NCBI GenBank assembly: GCA_935421135.1
Contig: OW285192.1
Span: forward strand, 5,127,501-5,191,500
From: Bugulina stolonifera
Taxonomy: Eukaryota > Bryozoa > Gymnolaemata > Cheilostomatida > Bugulidae
Direction of reading: 5' to 3'
DNA: 64,000 bases
This document shows positions 37,301-49,300 of this stretch, piece after piece (within the stretch, counting starts at the first letter, position 1; each line of letters starts with the position of its first letter). The position numbers were made by a program, and so were the translations under genes. Under the pieces are notes generated by a model. The model saw nothing but the letters and a program-made list of their open reading frames with translations, made no database searches and was not told where the DNA came from.

Positions 37301-40300
37301 CCCATCGAAAGGATCCAGCTACAAAGTCCAAGAAGATGATTTGCACTTACATCTATGAGGCAGCATTTAAATCGTTTCATACATTCTAAGTTTGACTTGA
37401 ACGAAACCTGACTAGGAAGAAAGCATATGACACTATTAATAGTACCTTAGCACAAGCTATGACAACTACTCCAGGTGTGGCTTACTACCGGTTAGACTAG
37501 ACCAATACTCAACAGAGCTTCAATACAATTTTCAACGTCTAACTTCCTTAAAGTGCATGTCTGTAAATATCTACACCGTACATACTACTGACCAGTATTG
37601 CTGCCAGAGGTCCATAGTTCTTCTAGATTTGCTGTTCTATTTATATACTGCTTGATGATGGTGTTATCATTTGTATTCAGTATTGATACTAGAGAACTTC
37701 CTGTAAGATTACAATGCTCTAACAGATCATAAATATACAGTGTACTGTAAAATACACTGCACCCAACAATTTTATATTCGTGCAGGCTGTCATAGAAGTA
37801 CATGAATTTTTGATTGTCAAGCTAAAGGTTTGAGGACATATTAAAGTCATCCAAGCACATTGTGCAATTGACAACCTGATAATCAGTTTGGGTGAATGAA
37901 AAACATTATTTAATGACTTTGAGCACCTTATTGACTCACCATTCAACTTACTGTTACATTGAGAGTTGGCATCTTCAGCAGATTCTGGGAAAAGGAAGTG
38001 AGCAAAGCATTGATCTGTGCCATTGTTGTAAGTCAATACGTAGTCTCCTACCTGAAATGATTCCAATATCATGATTTCACATTCCTACTTTTTCTTCAGC
38101 GATCTCCTGCACGTTTTATCATCTGTATAAACATAGTTTGAAATAAAACTAATGAAACAATTCTATTTATAAAGAATTGTTGAGGATTGACCTACGTACC
38201 GGTTGACACTCGGGTAGAGTTTGAGGATCCGGACTCCAGGTGTCATTAGCAGTACATCGCAGTTTGACAAAATCAAGTTTTTGATCCATTCTATAGCCAG
38301 GAATACACCTAGCTAGCACAACGCTGTCATGCTCAAGCCTTTTGGTTGGGCTAGTGTGGAACGTCTGGTAGATTAGGGGTAGCGATGGAAAGGGACATCC
38401 AGCAACTAGAACAAACCTTAAGCAATTCTTAACGCTATAATATACATGCACATGATATGAACAACACACGTCTCATACCTCATACAATCACGACACCGCA
38501 CCTAATAGTGGTCACGATAAAACCCCCCTTCTTGTGTGCTGTATAGAAATAATATTCTAAGCATTTGGATGATATTTACCTATGATAACACAGTAACATC
38601 CAAGTCAAAAGATTCAGCCTACTCTAAGAACGACTTGCTGAGTAATATTCACAAAAAATCTATGAATAGGGAGACACTGCGGCGTGCGTAGCGTGCATAG
38701 TCGGTTATACAAGTTTCAGGTGGAATTTAAATACCAAACAAAAACACAAACAAAAATACAAACAAAAATACAAACAAAAATACAAACAAAAATGCAAACA
38801 AAAATACAAACAAAAATGCAAACAAAAATACAAACAAAAATACAAACAAAAATACAAACAAAAATACAAACAAAAATACAAACAAATATACAAACAAAAA
38901 TACAAACAAAAATACAAACAAAAGTACAAATTTTAAACGTGCAATAAATGGAAAAACTACTACTCTATGATGCACAGCATGTAGCAATATTTCACGTACC
39001 TACAGGGCAGTTCATCTCAGAAGTCAAAAGGGACCAGAATGCTGCGCTTCTGACATTATTATTAGGTACACATCTCGCTTGCTTATACTTTGTACCATCA
39101 GTGTTTCTGAATCCTTCCTTACATCTGAATGTTTGCAGTCCTAAATCTATCAAATAAATCCTACAGTTTCAACTATTGTGGCAACATGCTTGTAGTTTAG
39201 CATGACACTGGTGATCAATGTCAGTAGTATATAAGGTGCGGATCTCTACAGACATGCACCTTATATTGTATACTACTGTGTTGGATTCCTCCAGAAAGGC
39301 TTGAATAACCAACAGGGGTGACATCCATCAAACCATTTATTTGTGCCACACTATTGTTATTGTTGGCCTCCTTCTCTGAAATTACAATGTATTACCGGTT
39401 TGTTGTAAAAAATCATTATCAGAACCTATATTTGTATATTTAGGAATATTGTAATGTTTTTTTGTATGCTTACATACAGGAGCCGAGGGCTACAAGTATG
39501 GGAAGGGCTTGGAAGGTGGTAGAGGCCGACCAAGTAACCTTCTGCTCATTACATAAAGAGTGAACAGTTATTATATGTGCTCTTATTGGTGTGTTATATC
39601 AAACGTAGGCCGATGTCGAGACTCATTGGAGCTCTGGACCGACGTAGGTCATGTAGACTTTATACTCCAGAGGAGTGCAATGAAAGATCTGGTATTCTAG
39701 GATCTTAAGCCCAACGCTAGATTCATGTAGAATCCGAGATCGACCTAAATTGTAGAAGTGGTGTAGAGATATGATTAAACGAGGATGGGGATGAACTCGA
39801 ACCGTGCTGAATCTATGAATCCTCCGGTGGAGTTACCCGCCTACAAGAGTAAGCCTCTATAGGTTTGAGTTAGGAGATGTTGCTTTATTAAAGCGCAATC
39901 AACAACTGAATTGATACAGAAAATGTACCAGCTTTTATACTATAGAGCCGGCCGGCCGGCATGGTATCGGCTCCGGAACTGATGCAACAACATGGATGGT
40001 TCCGCCCGACGTCGGCCACAAAAAGGGTCGGCCTTGGCACAAAAAGTGCTTACAATATAGTGTGAAACATAAGATATATAATTATGAGCCTAATCCATAG
40101 CATCGGCCACCAATGATACTTATAAGAAATGGCAAAAGACTCTATTTAATATAATCAGACAAGAGAAGGTAATTGCTAACAATACATGTGGGAAAAACCA
40201 AGTTTTAATTTAGTTGGAATTCCAATAGTCTGATTGACAAGTATAATAAAGGCACACATTATACAAGACAAGTTGATTGGATATAAGTGAGGTAACAGGC

Positions 40301-43300
40301 ATGAGTATAATTGCACAAGGTAAGACACCATGCATGAATGAATATGGAAATAATTTTGATGTCAATGTTAATGTTTGTGTGGTTGGCCCAGGGAAGCCAG
40401 TGCCACGGAGGCTGTTTCACCACAATGTTTTAGTAAACTAGTAAAAATAACTAATTAATAAATTAAATAAGGAGCTACTAACATGGACTCTATTGAATGT
40501 TTACAAGCCATGGTCTCTATAATTAAACGCCACAACATGGTACATCATCTTGTTTACATGTGGTATTTAATATTAGTATTGTAAAGATACTAGCACATGT
40601 TATATTTTGTTTAACAATGCTGTTCTCGCACTAACTTGGACTTAGTTAATATTGCACCAGGATATGTGAGTCAACACTAATGATTAATTAACAGCTAAAA
40701 TATTAATAATAATTCTTGTTCTTATCTGACTGGTGTTTCCAATGTTTGTGCTTAGCCATGCAGTTTGTCATCAAATGTCCAGGTGGAACACCAGATCACA
40801 TTTTGTGGGTTTAAACCTATCTTCACCTTACACCATAATCCATCTTGTATTGCATAACCCTAAAATTATTTCTCCATCTTCTGACGGAAAGCATCTTAAT
40901 ATTTAATTATGTGCTCCGGCCCACTTTTGGACAACAATAAAACACCCAGGATATTTTTTAGAACCTATGGCTATAAAACTGAGCAAAAAGCTTAAATCAG
41001 TACCCAGTTCAGTATCTGGCTTCAATACTTGCTGCACTTACTCTATCTACTATACATGTACTACAGTTGTACATTACTATTAGTAATCTACCCATATAAC
41101 AGCTACCTTTTCTATCTCTCATTTTTGGAGAACTTCTTTATTCAAAAGGCCAGTTATTTTATTCTACCATGCAGCTATATTTGTAGTTTTTTTCTTGCAA
41201 GTTAGTTGTCTATAGTCTTAGTATTTTTGGAGATTGCAGTTTGTGTAGCGTGTGCAAATGCTTAGGTGATTATGGTTTAATACATATTTACAGCCATAAT
41301 GCTCATTGAATACGAATATACTGGGGTGTTTCAGCTCACCTAGCCTGCAGACACTAACTATACTACATGGACTATTAATACATACAAGTAGTATAGTCAG
41401 TGCACTTCTAGACAGACACGCACTCATTGACCCCTGTTTTCAACCAATCACAAGCCGGTATTTCCGATTTCAACCAATCACAGAAGAGCACAAAAATTTT
41501 GCACACGACCTTGCCAAGGTCACCCCAAAATCCCCCCTTCTGATTGGTCGAAAAAACATTTGCACACTTGACCCCGAACCCGGCCACGACCCCTTCCCTC
41601 CCTCCTTCCCACCCTCCTCCCCTCCCCCTCCCCCACCTCCCACTCCTCCCTCCTCCCCGCCACCGCCCTCGTCCCGTCCGCACCACCGCCACCACCGCCG
41701 CCGCCACCACCGCCCTCACCACCGCCACCGCCGCCGCCACCACCGCCCTCACCACCGCCGCCGCCACCGCCGCCACCGCCGCCACCACCGCCACCGCCGC
41801 CACCACCACCACCACCGCCGCCGCCACCACCACCGCCGCCATCACCGTCATCACCGCCACCCCTCCTCCACCGCCGCCCACCCTCCCCCCGCAACCCCCA
41901 CTCACCCGAACGACCGATCGTTTGAGGCGGTCAAGCCGCGTCCGCCCACGTTGCGTGCGGCGCCGACCGTACACGTGGAGGCGACGCCGGTGCCCCGTAT
42001 CCACCGGGCCAAGCGACTAGGCAGCGGCCCGCCGCTTCTCCTGCGCCCTCCACTCGAAAAGCTTGTGATCTAAACGAGCGAATTCGGCTGCGCTTCGCCT
42101 ATAGCTCTCATTAGCGATAAGAAGAAGAACTACGGAAGGCTTGGTTTCAGCGATAAGAAGAAGTACTACGGAAGGCTTGGTTTATGATGTGCATTGCATT
42201 GTTAATAAAGAAATGTGTAAAGTCTTGGCTATAAATATACTGATGGGAAGAAGGGTTGTTTCTATGATATACATTGTATTGACAACAAAGAACCATGTGC
42301 ATGTGTTAAGTCAGCATATATAATATATTAAATAAACTTTTCACAATGGTGACAATAGAATGAATAAAAGATTGTGTACACATGTTAAAACACAATTGAA
42401 AGAATAAAAGACACATATTTAAAAGAGTATGTCATATCTGTTATTAGCAAGGAAGTCTGTGTGCATGTGTTAAGACAGTGTATATTATACATTAGATAAA
42501 CTTTTCACAATAGTAGCAATAGAATAAATAAAAGGTTGTGTGCATGTGTTAAGTCAGCATTATGTAATATATTAAATAAACTTTTCACAATAGTAGCAAT
42601 AGAATAAATAAAAGATTGAGTGTATGTGTTAAGTCAGCATTATGTAATACATTAAATACACTTTTTACAACACTAGCAATAGAATGAATAAAAAAGCTAC
42701 ATATGTAAAGGAGTATGTCATAGCTATTGTTAGCAAGAAAAGTCTGTGTACATGTGTTAAGGGCAGCATATATAATACATTAAATAAACTTTTCACAATA
42801 GTAGCAATAGAATAAATAAAGATTGTGTACACATGTTGAAATATCATTATAATATGATTTAAACACAATTGAAAGAATAAAAGACACATATGTAAAGGAG
42901 TATGTCATAGCTATTATAGCAAGAGACAGCTGTGTGCATGTGTTAAGTCAGCACATATAATACATTAAATAAACTTTTTACAATAGTAGCAATAGAATGT
43001 ATAAAAGGATGTGTATAGGTGTTAGAATACCATTATATAATAATTTAAAAATAATTTAAAAAAATCCTCACTGATTTGCTATCACATAAAAGTAAATGCA
43101 GAGGGAATGAGACACTACAGAGAGAGAGAGTGGGAGAAAGAGAGTGGGAGAAAAAAGAAAAAAAACTAAAGAAAAGATGATTAGAGCGTTTCTTCACTGA
43201 CTCGAAGGTAAGCTTCAGCTTGTGCTATTACCTCTCTGTGATACCCATTCTTCTTGAGATGAAAAATGGCAGAGCGGTAATACTCAACTGCTCCAGAGAA

Positions 43301-46300
43301 AAAAGATGGGGGGAGTCTGCTTCGATCAACTAGTTCACTGACAGTCTCCTCTTCTATGGGGGTAATAGTGGTGGGGGTATTAAGATTGAGTTCAGACGAA
43401 CAAGAAGGAGATTGCGAGCTAAGTAGCTCTCTTCCAAAAGAAAGAGAGGGTGAAGCTAAAGAAAAGGAAGAAGTGGTAGTAGTAGAAGTAGTAATAAAAG
43501 TAGGTATTGAAAGACTAGTAATTGTATTATTAGATCTTCCAAGAGAAAAAGAGGGTGAATCTAAGAAAAAGAGTGGAGCAGGTGAAGAGGTGGGAGTAGA
43601 AGTAGGTATCGAAACAGTGGTAACTGTATCATCAGATCTTTCAGGAGAATGAGAGGGTGAATGTGAAGAAAAGAGTGGGGGAAAAGAAGTAGTAGAAGGA
43701 GTGGTAGTAATGGTAGTAGTAATAGTAGTAGTTGTAAGAGAAGAAGTAGAGGTGGTAATGTCTCCATTAGTAAGAGAGTTACTGATGGAAGAAGCATCTG
43801 AATCAAAATGATGGTGAGAAGGGAGAGGAAATTGTGAAGAGCACACCCCAGACTTTACAGATCTTTCAGGAGAATGAGAGGGTGAATGTAAAGAAAAGAG
43901 TGGAGGAAAAGAAGTAGTAGAAGGAGTAGTAGTAATAGTAGTAGTTGTAAGAGAAGAAGTAGAGATGGTAATGTCTCCATTAGTAAGAGAGTTACTGATG
44001 GAAGAAGCATCTGAATCAAAATGATGGTGAGAAGGGAGAGGAAATTGTGAAGAGCACACCCCAGACTTTAAAGAGAATGGAGTAGTAGACATCCCCTTAA
44101 AGAAGGGAGGGTATACTACCCCACCAACAGTTGTTGGAGTGTATGCGGGGATGAGTATTTTGGAAGGTGGAGAGTGACCAGTGACCCTTTGCAAAAAGGA
44201 TAGGGTATTTTTTAATGAGTAGATATCAGTTAGAAAGCGTGTGTTGAATGAGATGTGTCGGTGACAGGGCTTTCCATCAATATGATGATTAGATGGAAAG
44301 TTGTAGTGTCTATTCATCCCCTCATCATCTACTGTTATGTGATAGCAAAAACAGATTCGGAGCAAAAAATGTTGTTGAATATGGACACCTCGTCGGTGCC
44401 TAACATTCTTATTGCATAAAAAGCAGGGGTCGTCCGATTCAAATGGCTTTGTTAGTGACATCTCCAGTCTTCTTTTTGTCTCATCACTAACAAAGACATA
44501 GAATCTTAGACCCCCCTTACATATCGGCTTTGCTCTGAGTCCTAAAAAAGAAAGAAAATAACAAGAATAAGTGAGAGAGAACATATGACTTACTTGTAAA
44601 TCAGAAAAAAAAAGATTCTAAATAGACAAATAGATACTAGATCATTCTTACCTATCTCGAACCCATCTACTCCCCCACATTCTTCAAATAATACAATTTC
44701 TTCTTCACCTAGTTCTGTTTTTTTTTCATTCTATAATGTAAATAAAATGTGCAGAGACTAATTAACAAACTACATTAACATAGTTATTTGTAATATATGG
44801 TTTTTGAAGAATTTGATGAAAAAACTAGCACTCTAAGTACTAAGCAAGTCTACTAAAGCCTGTCTATTTTCTCACATAAAGAGAAATACATCATTAACAT
44901 AAGAAAACCAGTTGTAATTTATGTTATATTTTTTCACATAAGAAAAGAAAAAAAAGTGTCTTATTGATAAAAATAATACATAAGAAAGAAAGTGCAATAC
45001 TTATAATAAAAATATCACTAATCTTTAACATCTTAGACATGGTAAGAGACTTATAGAATTAGAGAAAATCATACTATGGCTAATTAACATCTGGTTTTAA
45101 ACAGGAAGTAGTCTCTTTTGACATTCTAGACATGGTAAGAGGCTTATAGTATAAAAAAGTACATCATCATTATGTGTAACTAACATGTACTTCTGAAGAA
45201 ATGTCAGTAATCTCCTTTGACATCTTAGAAACCCAAGACCATAGTGGATTGAAGGTGTAATGCATGTGTGAACAAATAAGATAATAGACTAACCATTTCT
45301 GGAGATGGGATTCTTTTCCTCGAGATTCGTCTTCTGTCTTCCGAATCGTACGTAATCATATACTTCATACCTTTTTTTGATGTTTTAATTTTTCTTATAT
45401 ATTTCTTTCTTTGATATTTAGATGTAGAAGCCTGTAAGTATATGTAGAGTAATAAACATATACCAAAGCATGAGTCAAGTAGATGGAACTACTAATGCAA
45501 CATAGTTACTAAACAAAGAAACACTACAGTGGTATAACCACTTATAATAAAGTTTCTAAGCTCTGGTCACACTAATTGCAGTATAGACAGAGCAGATCTC
45601 TACACACATGCTCTCATGTTGAGAATCAAAACAGTTTAATATATAAGCTTACAACGTTTTTAAGCCCCGGACATACCAAAAGAGAATTATACCACTACTA
45701 AAATATAATTAGCCCCAATGTTAACTCAAATGAGTAAGTTCATATTAAAATACATATTAAAATAGCAAGGATGTACTAGTATAGCCAGTACAAGTGGTAA
45801 TAAACTGTTTTGATACTTATTACACTACTAGTGGTATAACTACTCATATTGAAAATAAATCTCACCACATATAAAGCTTCTAAGCTCCGGTCACACAAAA
45901 TGTAGTATAGACAGATCAGATCTCTACATACTTGCTCTCATGTTTAGAATCAAAACAGTTTAATACATAAGCTTACAAAGTTTCTAAGCCCTGGTCATAC
46001 CAAGGGAGTATTATATCACTACTAAAATAGAATTAGTCCCAATGTTAACTCAAATGAGTAAATTCATACTAAAATACATATTAAAATAAGTTTACTCACC
46101 ATATTAATTGTTGAGTGATGTTTATTCAGAGAAATTAGTAAATATCCACAGAGTTGCAAGTCTTTACTAGGTGGTTGAGTGGTAATGATAAAAATCCTCT
46201 CTCACGCTTGCTTTTATGGAAATCTCTGTCCAATCAGAAGTGATGTGCCTTTTTTTAGTCTGATTTATTGCATCCCGATGTGATTCGATGTAACCCGATG

Positions 46301-49300
46301 TAACCCGATGTAACCCGATGTAACCCGATGTAACCCGATGTAACCCGATGTAACCCGATGTAACCCGATGTGTTTTCGACCTCCCCCGATGTGTTTTCGA
46401 CCTCCCCCGATGTGTTTTCGACCTCCCCCGATGTGTTTTCGACCTCCCCCGATGTGATTCGATGTGTCCCGATGTGTTTTCGACCTCCCCCGATGTGATT
46501 CGATGTGTCCCGATGTGTTTTCGACCTTCCCCGATGTGACCCGATGTAACCCGATGTAACCCGATGTAACCCGATGTAACCCGATGTGTTTTTGACCTCC
46601 CCCGATGTGTTTTCGACCTCCCCCGATGTGATTCGATGTGTCTCGATGTGTTTTCGACCTTCCCCGATGTAACCCGATGTAACCCGATGTGTTTTTGACC
46701 TCCCCCGATGTGTTTTCGACCTCCCCCGATGTGATTCGATGTGTCTCGATGTGTTTTCGACCTTCCCCGATGTAACCCGATGTGTTTTTGACCTCCCCCG
46801 ATGTGATTCGATGTGTCCCGATGTGTTTTCGACCTCCCCCGATGTGATTCGATGTTTTTTCGACCTCCCCCGATGTGATTCGATGTGTCCCGATGTGTTT
46901 TCGACCTCCCCCGATGTGTTTTCGACCTCCCCGATGTGATTCGATGTGTTTTCGACCTCCCCCGATGTGATTCGATGTGTTTTCGACCTCCCCCGATGTG
47001 TTTTCGACCTCCCCCGATGTGATTCGATGTGACCCGATGTGTTTTCGACCTCCCCCGATGTGATTCGATGTGTTTTCGACCTCCCCCGATGTGATTCGAT
47101 GTGTTTTCGACCTCCCCCGATGTGTCCCGATGTGTTTTCGACCTCCCCCGATGTGATTTGATGTGTCCCGATGTGTTTTCGACCTCCCCCGATGTGTTTT
47201 CGACCTCCCCCGATGTGTTTTCGACCTCCCCCGATGTGTTTTCGACCTCCCCCGATGTGATTCGATGTGTTTTCGGCCTCCCCCGATGTGTCCCGATGTG
47301 TTTTCGACCTCCCCTGATGTGTCCCGATGTGTTTTCGACCTCCCCCGATGTGATTCGATGTGACCCGATGTGTTTTCGACCTCCCCCGATGTGATTCGAT
47401 GTGTCCTGATGTGTTTTCGACCTCCCCCGACGTGATTCGATGTGTCCCGATGTGTTTTCGACCTATCCCGATGTGTTTTTGACCTTTCCCGATGTGTTTC
47501 GATGTTTCCCTATGTGTTTTCGATCTTTCCCGATGTGATTCGATGCACTCTGATGTGTTTCCAATGTGCTCCAATGTATATGCTGTTAGCCAATCAGCTT
47601 TATTTGTATCTTTTTATTCACTATATAAAGAGAGGTGGAAACAGTAGTTTAGTTAACTCTTTCTAGCTCCAGTCTGTTCTTAATAGAAATTAAAGAAGGT
47701 TAGCACACAAATAGCATGGAAAGTGGATATGGATCAAGCGAGTATAGCAACAAGCTAATGACTCCTATAAACCAAGAGCTGATGAAGGTAACAGTGGAAA
47801 GATGTACAGAACAAAGCAAGTATGGGAATAAAGACTTATTTGAGGGGGTGTCTGAGCTCTTTCTCCAAAAAAGCTTACCTCTAGACTGGCAGAAATGAGA
47901 TCCTTTAACCGATATTCGTAATAAGCTTAGCACACAGTTACTAGAAGAAATTCGTTCTATCTTTTGGGAGCAAGATGGAAAGGATGAAGAGTTGTAAGTT
48001 ATACATACTTCCAACTATTTTTTTTTTTTTTTTGTTTTGTATTGTCTTTTATGATCAAAATAAAATATGATAGACAAATTTCCCATATAACTACCTCTCA
48101 ACTATGTGAAAAACAAATATCATGCTAAATGATGTAGTGAGGTACTAGAAGCAGCCCGAGATAGAGATGAGAGAGCCGTTGCACTCGCGGTATTTGTTGC
48201 AAGGAGTCACAAACAACTGAATACAAAGAATGCGAATCGGCAGACGTTACTTCACCTAGCTGTACAGTCTTATTGTTCGGATTCACTAATTCGCCTCATC
48301 ATCACAAGGGGGGCGGATGGAGCAATAGCCGATGCTTGGGGTTAGTGTTTTATAGCACCAATGTTTGCATGCATTGCTTGTTAAAAAATAAAGTGTTGCA
48401 AAACTTGTAACAATTCGGTACTTATCTATATTGCTAATGTTTATTTGGAAGGTGACACCCCCCTTCACATTGCTGCACGTCTGGGTAGAGCTAAGGTTAT
48501 TCATGCTCTAACCACAAGTTTGACCAGAGCAGAAGTAAAGCATCCATACTTCAGAGATCCTTACAAATCACTTCCCCAAGACAATGTACAGAGCTACAAT
48601 CATGATGGAAGGAGTGTAGTCCACCTCATTGTTGAAACAGCGCATAGCAGCAAGCATAGAGAGGCACTAAAGGTACTAAAAAAAAATACTCGGGCTGACT
48701 TAGATATGAGGGTAAGTGAATACATTACAGTGGAATAAAAGTAGAGTAGATCGAATTGATAAGTTAGATGGGGAGTTTAATTCTATTCTCTTGTTTGATA
48801 TTATAGCGAATGGGAGATGGATACGCCCCATCTCACATTGCCATAGAGAATGAAGACTACGAATGTCTACATACATGTCTAAGATTGGGAGCTGATTCTG
48901 AAGTTCGTAACTACAAAAGTGAAACCCCTCAACAACTAGCTCACCTCTACAAATCAGCAGATATGGTAAGGGACCAACAACATAAAGAAGTACAGATTTC
49001 TTGCTTTGTCCACCTTGAGTGATATTCGTCTGAGTAAAAAACTAAAATCATCTTGTAGGTAAGACTGTGTCAAGAGTTTGGAGCTGGAGCATATCAATTA
49101 GAGTATGCTGAGACCGAAGTCGTAAACATTATAGCTCCTACGACTTCTGATGAAGATGAGTAATAAGTACCTAAACTCCTCTTTTATTTATTCTATTGCT
49201 ACTATTGTGAAAAGTTTATTTAATATATTACATAATGCTGACTTAACACATGCACACAACCTTTTATTTATTCTATTGCTACTATTGTGAAAAGTTTATC

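Noticed and set aside
38684..38987. Poly-QTKI and FLFV repeat ORFs
   Set aside because: Translation of the 12-bp microsatellite in three frames; not genes.
41306..42073. Long Pro/His/Arg- and Gly-rich ORFs on both strands (also 49686-50402)
   Set aside because: They derive from the (CCACCG)n tract of the inverted repeat and are open in several frames at once, a composition effect.
46255..47574. 439-codon minus-strand ORF with HIG/RSKTH repeats
   Set aside because: It is the translation of the CGATGTG satellite, whose modules happen to lack stops in this frame. It lies across two likely promoters and shows no sequence apart from the repeat.
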